64,000 nt of DNA from SAR324 cluster bacterium (GTDB taxonomy: Bacteria > SAR324 > NAC60-12), in the NCBI GenBank assembly GCA_015231885.1, contig JADGAT010000002.1:1-64000 (forward strand), given 5' to 3'. The translations under genes were made by a program, and so were the position numbers. Below, in pieces: positions 59,432 to 64,000 of the stretch (positions are counted from its first letter, which is position 1; every line of letters starts with the position of its first letter). Under the pieces are notes generated by a model that made no database searches, was not told the origin of the DNA, and worked only from the letters and a program-made list of their open reading frames with translations.

Positions 59432-60655
59432 TCAGTCGATTTGTAAACCAATAAGGGTAATATCATCGCTGAAGTCTGAAGCTTCACTGTATTCATGCAA
59501 AAATTCATAAATAGCATTCAGTATTTCTTCTACAGATGATTGTGAATTTTCTAGCAAAAAAGATTTCAGCCCTGCACGTTTCAGCATTTTCCCTTCCTTA
59601 TTTTTTGTTTCGATAATACCATCAGTATAAAGAAAAAACCTATCACCCGGCTTAAAAGCAAAAGTTTGCTGATCATATTTTGCAATGTTGTTGGAAAAAG
59701 CACCTATCAAGCTGCCCGTAATACAGCATTCAAATATTTCATTGGTAGACGGGCGTAAGATCAAGCCTGGAGGATGTCCCGCATTGGCATAGGTAATTAC
59801 CTTGGTCTTTGCGTCATACACCCCATAAAACATACTGGCAAACTTTTCGTCCTCCAGCTTTCCTTCCAATGCCCCATTTGTCCCCATCGCAACATCCCTG
59901 GGATCCCTATTGATATTGGCGTTACTGGCAAACATGGCAGAAATCATAAACGACAGAAGAGCCGCAGGAACACCATGCCCCGTCACATCCATGATCATGA
60001 TGCCAAATCGTTGTTCATCCAGAGGAAAAATATTGTAAAGATCTCCTCCAATTTGAGCCATTGGTGTGAATTTACAGGCAATTTTCATATCAGGAATGTC
60101 TGGTAACTTGTGGGGGAGTAAATTTTTTTGAGTGTTTCTGGCTTCATCCAGTTCATAATTGATTTGGTCCTGCTGTTCTTGAATAATCTCAACCGATTCC
60201 CGGAGCTGCTCATTGATATCTTTCAAGATACTGACGCTTTCCGCCAGTTGCTGTTTCTGAAAATAGAAATCAATAAAAATCTGTATTTTGCTTTGCACAA
60301 TTAGGGGATTTAGTGGAAAAAATAAATAGTCAACAGCCCCTGATTCATAACCTTGAAAAAGATAATTTTGTTCTTTGTCGACTGATGTAAGAAAGATAAT
60401 AGGAACAATCCGTCCTCTTTCTGAAGCACGTAATTTTTCTGCTGTTGCTAAACCATCTATCGAAGAATCTTCCAAGTTTAACAATATCAGTGCCAGTTCT
60501 TTTTGTTCTGTAATTTGTAAAGATTCTGCTGATGAATGGGTACAGAACGTATGCATATCTAATGACTCTAATACTTCCTCAAAGAAAGACACGATCGTTG
60601 GAGAAAGGTCAATTAACAATATACCAGGAGGTTCTATTTGTTGTTGTGGATTCAT
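59432..60655 (-). CDS. SpoIIE/RsbU-type PP2C phosphatase with degenerate receiver
   Basis: The 407-residue protein has a receiver-like domain (1-130), a coiled coil (140-180) and a SpoIIE-type Mn-phosphatase domain (MAQIGGDLYNIF, VTGHGVPAALLSFM, YTDGIIETKN). It should dephosphorylate STAS antagonists. The receiver lacks key residues: the acidic pair reads I-D-L (D16, L17), the acceptor aspartate position is N60 (LILLNLEDS), and the usual lysine is F (DYLFFPLNP). It probably cannot be phosphorylated and is a pseudo-receiver. A kinase gene follows upstream by 12 bases on the same strand. Confidence 0.88.
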   Translation of the reverse strand: MNPQQQIEPPGILLIDLSPTIVSFFEEVLESLDMHTFCTHSSAESLQITEQKELALILLNLEDSSIDGLATAEKLRASERGRIVPIIFLTSVDKEQNYLFQGYESGAVDYLFFPLNPLIVQSKIQIFIDFYFQKQQLAESVSILKDINEQLRESVEIIQEQQDQINYELDEARNTQKNLLPHKLPDIPDMKIACKFTPMAQIGGDLYNIFPLDEQRFGIMIMDVTGHGVPAALLSFMISAMFASNANINRDPRDVAMGTNGALEGKLEDEKFASMFYGVYDAKTKVITYANAGHPPGLILRPSTNEIFECCITGSLIGAFSNNIAKYDQQTFAFKPGDRFFLYTDGIIETKNKEGKMLKRAGLKSFLLENSQSSVEEILNAIYEFLHEYSEASDFSDDITLIGLQID

Positions 60656-60667
60656 ATTTCAATTCGT

Positions 60668-61771
60668 CTAAGCTGCTTTTAGTGTGAGTTTGACTTCGGT
60701 GCCATGAGTATCCGAATCATCAGATTTTTCTTTTGAAACCAGATCAATTTTACCACCATAAGCAGTAATGAATTTTGTTATGAGCGGGATGCCAAAACCC
60801 GTTCCAGTTTCCCCCTGGGTTCCTTTACGATTGGTTTCTTTGCTGATATCAAACACATCGTGAACCAATTGTTCCGACATGCCAATTCCAAAATCTTTTA
60901 CGGTGATCGTAATGAAATTATCCAGTTTTTGGGCATCAATAATAATCTGGCCGTTGGGAAACGAAAATTTGATGGCGTTTGTCAAGACATTGTTCAATAC
61001 AGAATTAGTGAACGAAATCTTTTCTCCCAAAATAGACAGATGGTCATCCACATTAATGATGAGGGTGATATTTTTTTCAGAAAATTTTTCTTGCAAAACA
61101 GCAATGGATTGCTGAATGGTTGTTTTTAAAGGAATCGCCTCTAGTGAAAAACCAATTTTTTTTTCTTCCAGGGTTCTCATTTTGCGGACAAATTCGATGA
61201 TTTCCAATGCGTTGTCGACAGCCAGCACCATGGTATCTTTTTTTTCCCTCAGCAGTTCTGGTTCAATTTCGGCAAAATTGAGATAGGTTTTGATGACACT
61301 AATTGGGTTGGCCAGGTCATGGCAGAGAATGTGCAGGAGCTCTTTTTGCTGAATGTTCTTTTCTTGTAAAATTTCTTTACTTAGTTTCAGTTCCAGCTGC
61401 GTTTTGACCCGTGCTATGACTTCGGCAATGTGAAACGGTTTGGTGATATAGTCGATTGCTCCGCATTCAAACCCTTTGACCAGGTTATCCGAATCAGCAT
61501 AGGCAGTTAAAAAGATGACGGGTATATCTCTGGTATTTGCAGAAGCTTTCAATTGTGCACAAACTTCAAAACCATCCATTTCGGGCATCATGATATCCAG
61601 CAAAATCAAGTCTGGCAATAACTTTTCCACTACCTTGAGTGCCTGCTTCCCACTGTTTGCAACAGTAATTTCGTATTGGTGCTCCCTCAAAGTTTTCCCG
61701 AGAATCTGAATATTTTGAGGTTTGTCATCAACAATCAAAATATGTGGATTTTTATACAATGTTTCATTCAT
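60668..61771 (-). CDS. receiver-histidine kinase (REC-HisKA-HATPase)
   Basis: The 367-residue soluble protein begins with a complete receiver (ILIVDDKPQN, D59 in LILLDIMMP, ITKPFHI), then a HisKA helix with H151 in ILCHDLANP and an ATPase domain (SVLNNVLTNAIKFS, DFGIGMS, GTGFGIPL). This is the class that passes signals from a receiver to a downstream target. It lies just upstream of the SpoIIE phosphatase gene on the same strand (12-base gap), so the two probably act in one pathway. Confidence 0.92.
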   Translation of the reverse strand: MNETLYKNPHILIVDDKPQNIQILGKTLREHQYEITVANSGKQALKVVEKLLPDLILLDIMMPEMDGFEVCAQLKASANTRDIPVIFLTAYADSDNLVKGFECGAIDYITKPFHIAEVIARVKTQLELKLSKEILQEKNIQQKELLHILCHDLANPISVIKTYLNFAEIEPELLREKKDTMVLAVDNALEIIEFVRKMRTLEEKKIGFSLEAIPLKTTIQQSIAVLQEKFSEKNITLIINVDDHLSILGEKISFTNSVLNNVLTNAIKFSFPNGQIIIDAQKLDNFITITVKDFGIGMSEQLVHDVFDISKETNRKGTQGETGTGFGIPLITKFITAYGGKIDLVSKEKSDDSDTHGTEVKLTLKAA

Positions 61772-61843
61772 CTTTATTGGTATGATTCAAATTGCGGAAT
61801 AGTATGTTTTTTTGATTTATACACAAATCGTTCCTAAAGTTAG

Positions 61844-63949
61844 TCAAAGACGCGCCTTCATGCTTTTAACAATTGCTGGGAATTTTTGAAGCGAGCTCGA
61901 CAATGCTTCCATGTCGAACATACTGGTTTGAGCAAGTAGGAGATTACCCCAATGTTCAAGAGTTTTGTAATGATATTCCTCTCCTAATCTCCGCACCTTT
62001 TTTGCAAAATCCTCCACGTCACCAATTGTGATAATTTCAGTGATTTTTTGCCAGGAGTCTTCGACCTCGGCATCCAAAATCTCCAGTAACTCGGATAGAC
62101 GAGTTAAATCGTTCAATTCGTTGCTTGAGGGGTCTGGTGTTTCCTTGTGGAAGGTCATGATCTGCAGATTCTCTGCTGACAGGGAAGTCTCCCGTTCTAA
62201 ATACTTGTTCAGCAATGGTAAAAATGTATCCAAACTTACAGGTTTGGTCAGGAATTCGCTAAACCCTTTTTCACCTATCGTATTTTTGTGGTTTTCGTAG
62301 ACATCCGCAGTTAGTGCTACGATGGGGGTATTTGTAAATTCAGGAATTTGACGAAGCTCTTTAGTCGCAGTGATCCCATCCATTTGCGGCATATGAATGT
62401 CCATTAGTATCAGATTCGGAGGAGTGCCTTGAGAATAAAGCTCTTTTGCTTTCTCTATGCCTTCTATTCCATTGTCTGCCATGTTCACTTCCAGTTCCAA
62501 GTCATCAAATAGGGCCTCAATGAAAAGCTGGTTCATCGGATTGTCTTCCACGATCAGGATGACATTGTTTTTAGAAAAATGATAGTTTTTCTGATTGCTG
62601 GATGGTGAGATCCCCTTGTGAGAAACCGAATTCAATGCGGTTTCCTCTTCCATGATGATAGACATGTCTCTAAGAGGAAGGTAGAATGAAAAGGTGGAAC
62701 CTAATTCTGGTGTGCTGTTTAGCGTAATCCATCCTCCTAACAGTTCAATGAGCTGCCTGGTGATGGTGAGCCCTAAACCGGTCCCTCCATATTGTCGGGT
62801 CGTGGTGCCGTCTGCTTGTTGAAAGGGTTCAAATATCCTGGATTGATGCTCCTTTGATATGCCAATACCTTCGTCCTTTATTTGTAAAAAGAGCATATTG
62901 TTCTTTTGTACAGCAGAAAGACTCACCCTTTTTCCATGAGGAGTGAACTTGATTGCGTTGGCAATCAAATTAGTCAAAATCTGGTTGAGTTTGGTCCGAT
63001 CAGTACGAATGAATCGGGGAAGTGCTTCATCAATATCGTAAGTATATATAATTTTTTTTTCTAATGCGGCAGCTTTATTGAGATGGTACACTTCTTCTAA
63101 AAACTGTTTTAGGTTGATATCTTCTTCCAGAATACTCATCTTACCAGCTTCTACTTTAGAAAGGTCCAGAATGTTGTTGATCAGTTTAGAGAGGGTTTGA
63201 CCAGCAATTTGAATGTTTTTTAAATACTGTTTCGATTCTTTCTCCGACTTGGGTTGATTGGAATTTTTGAGCAAAATTTGGCTAAAGCCGACTATAGCAT
63301 TCAAAGGAGTCCGGATTTCATGGCTCATGTTTGCTAAAAATTGAGCTTTAGCCAGATTGGCGGCTTCTGCAATTTCTTTGGCGGAGCGTAAGTTGTCTTC
63401 AACTTTTTTACGTTCCAGGATTTGCTTTTCAAGTGGCAAAATAGCGACATGCTTGAGGGTGATCCATAAACAGATTCCGATAATAGTCACCAGGATGACA
63501 GATCCGATAATAAGTATTGCACTGATCTCCGCTAATGATCTGTGGAGTTCTGTCATGTCATAGATGGCATCTAGAATGAGAATGGTTTGATTGGCCTGTT
63601 TGACTTCTTCTTTGATATGAAATGTGTGTTTGGGATGTGTTTCTTTTTCATATTCAAGAATGGGGGATTTATCAGGAAGAAGCGCACTCAATTTCACGAT
63701 ATGAGAGGCCTCTTGTATTTGTAGTGCTAAAAATTGCTTTGCAGCAGTCTGGTCTTTTGCCAGCAATGCTTGTCGCATGAAACTCTTGATCAGTTTGAAT
63801 TCCTGATGGAATCGTTCCTGGGCTTGATGAGTGAGCTTATCGCTTTGAAATGAGAAAACAGAGATGTCTCCAATAATCAAAAAAATGAGCAGCACAACAA
63901 CAATTGCTTCAACGGCAGAAGTATAGATGGTGAATGCTGGTTTTTTCAC
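61844..63949 (-). CDS. membrane hybrid histidine kinase (5' end uncertain)
   Basis: The 701-residue protein has two membrane helices (about 11-31 and 138-160) enclosing a periplasmic sensor, HisKA with [14 protein letters not shown], ATPase ([26 protein letters not shown]) and a receiver ([26 protein letters not shown]). The C-terminal helical tail (last about 100 residues) recalls an Hpt-like bundle but has no obvious phosphorylatable histidine. The start used is GTG at 63949. The frame stays open to the window edge, so the true start may lie outside. It is the first gene of the kinase/phosphatase group. Confidence 0.85.
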   Translation of the reverse strand: MKKPAFTIYTSAVEAIVVVLLIFLIIGDISVFSFQSDKLTHQAQERFHQEFKLIKSFMRQALLAKDQTAAKQFLALQIQEASHIVKLSALLPDKSPILEYEKETHPKHTFHIKEEVKQANQTILILDAIYDMTELHRSLAEISAILIIGSVILVTIIGICLWITLKHVAILPLEKQILERKKVEDNLRSAKEIAEAANLAKAQFLANMSHEIRTPLNAIVGFSQILLKNSNQPKSEKESKQYLKNIQIAGQTLSKLINNILDLSKVEAGKMSILEEDINLKQFLEEVYHLNKAAALEKKIIYTYDIDEALPRFIRTDRTKLNQILTNLIANAIKFTPHGKRVSLSAVQKNNMLFLQIKDEGIGISKEHQSRIFEPFQQADGTTTRQYGGTGLGLTITRQLIELLGGWITLNSTPELGSTFSFYLPLRDMSIIMEEETALNSVSHKGISPSSNQKNYHFSKNNVILIVEDNPMNQLFIEALFDDLELEVNMADNGIEGIEKAKELYSQGTPPNLILMDIHMPQMDGITATKELRQIPEFTNTPIVALTADVYENHKNTIGEKGFSEFLTKPVSLDTFLPLLNKYLERETSLSAENLQIMTFHKETPDPSSNELNDLTRLSELLEILDAEVEDSWQKITEIITIGDVEDFAKKVRRLGEEYHYKTLEHWGNLLLAQTSMFDMEALSSSLQKFPAIVKSMKARL

Positions 63950-64000
63950 AAGTACCCATCGTTGATTTGTTTTATAAAAAAGAATGCCGCTGGTCTGAGC

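Overview
The window looks like chromosomal DNA of a Gram-negative bacterium with moderate GC (low to mid 40s % by eye, not counted). Supporting signs are lipoprotein and Sec signal peptides, an RND pump with its membrane fusion protein, a tesA/ybbA/ybbP-type cluster, nadABC, aroA, mutS, and a large protein resembling class I adenylate cyclases. The mix (class I-like cyclase, many STAS/SpoIIE/hybrid-kinase genes, Rpn and Uma2 nucleases, a MamB-like metal transporter) suggests a SAR324/Lambdaproteobacteria or Desulfobacterota-like organism. That is inference: no rRNA or other taxonomic marker is present.

Layout. 0.4-2.5 kb: a von Willebrand A/PilZ membrane protein and a coiled-coil partner. 2.5-5.1 kb: accessory genes (Rpn, Uma2) with remnants of a toxin-antitoxin pair and an AAA-ATPase-like gene. 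5.2-7.6 kb: a metal module, with a MamB-like CDF transporter translationally coupled to two stand-alone CZB zinc-binding proteins and facing a second small CDF-like transporter. 7.9-19.5 kb: a HelD-like helicase, a metallo-beta-lactamase protein, the class I-like cyclase, aroA, a STAS protein, a strikingly plant-like dapA, and malQ. 19.6-23.3 kb: nadABC. 23.4-29.6 kb: a hybrid kinase with a small membrane protein, then an SGNH esterase and an FtsX/LolD-type ABC transporter. 30-33 kb: a two-gene ion-channel operon (a CASTOR/POLLUX-like channel and a voltage-gated channel with a Ca-type filter and a C-terminal zinc ribbon), preceded by a 22-bp-periodic repeat array. 33.2-36 kb: mutS. 36-39.6 kb: a decayed Spy-like gene, a CcmI-like duplicated-domain protein, a haem-binding remnant, an RNA methyltransferase and a lipoprotein. 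39.7-43 kb: a CheY-like regulator, CheA and an unknown protein. 43-47 kb: a decay and accessory zone with a palindromic element, a nonsense-disrupted lipoprotein, a hicBA-mntA-hepT toxin-antitoxin operon, an internally deleted adenylate cyclase and a broken transposase. 47-55.6 kb: the RND pump, a semialdehyde dehydrogenase, nudC, a cytidylate-kinase-like gene and an acyltransferase. 55.7-64 kb: three STAS genes, a ribbon-helix-helix protein, an MsbA-like ABC exporter, a SpoIIE phosphatase with a degenerate receiver, and two histidine kinases, the last possibly running off the window.

The best candidates for something undescribed are the two-channel operon with its upstream repeat array, the CDF-CZB metal module, and the multi-STAS partner-switch cluster built around a pseudo-receiver phosphatase. 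At least seven genes or gene remnants are visibly broken, most of them next to accessory genes. No tRNA, rRNA or CRISPR array was seen.
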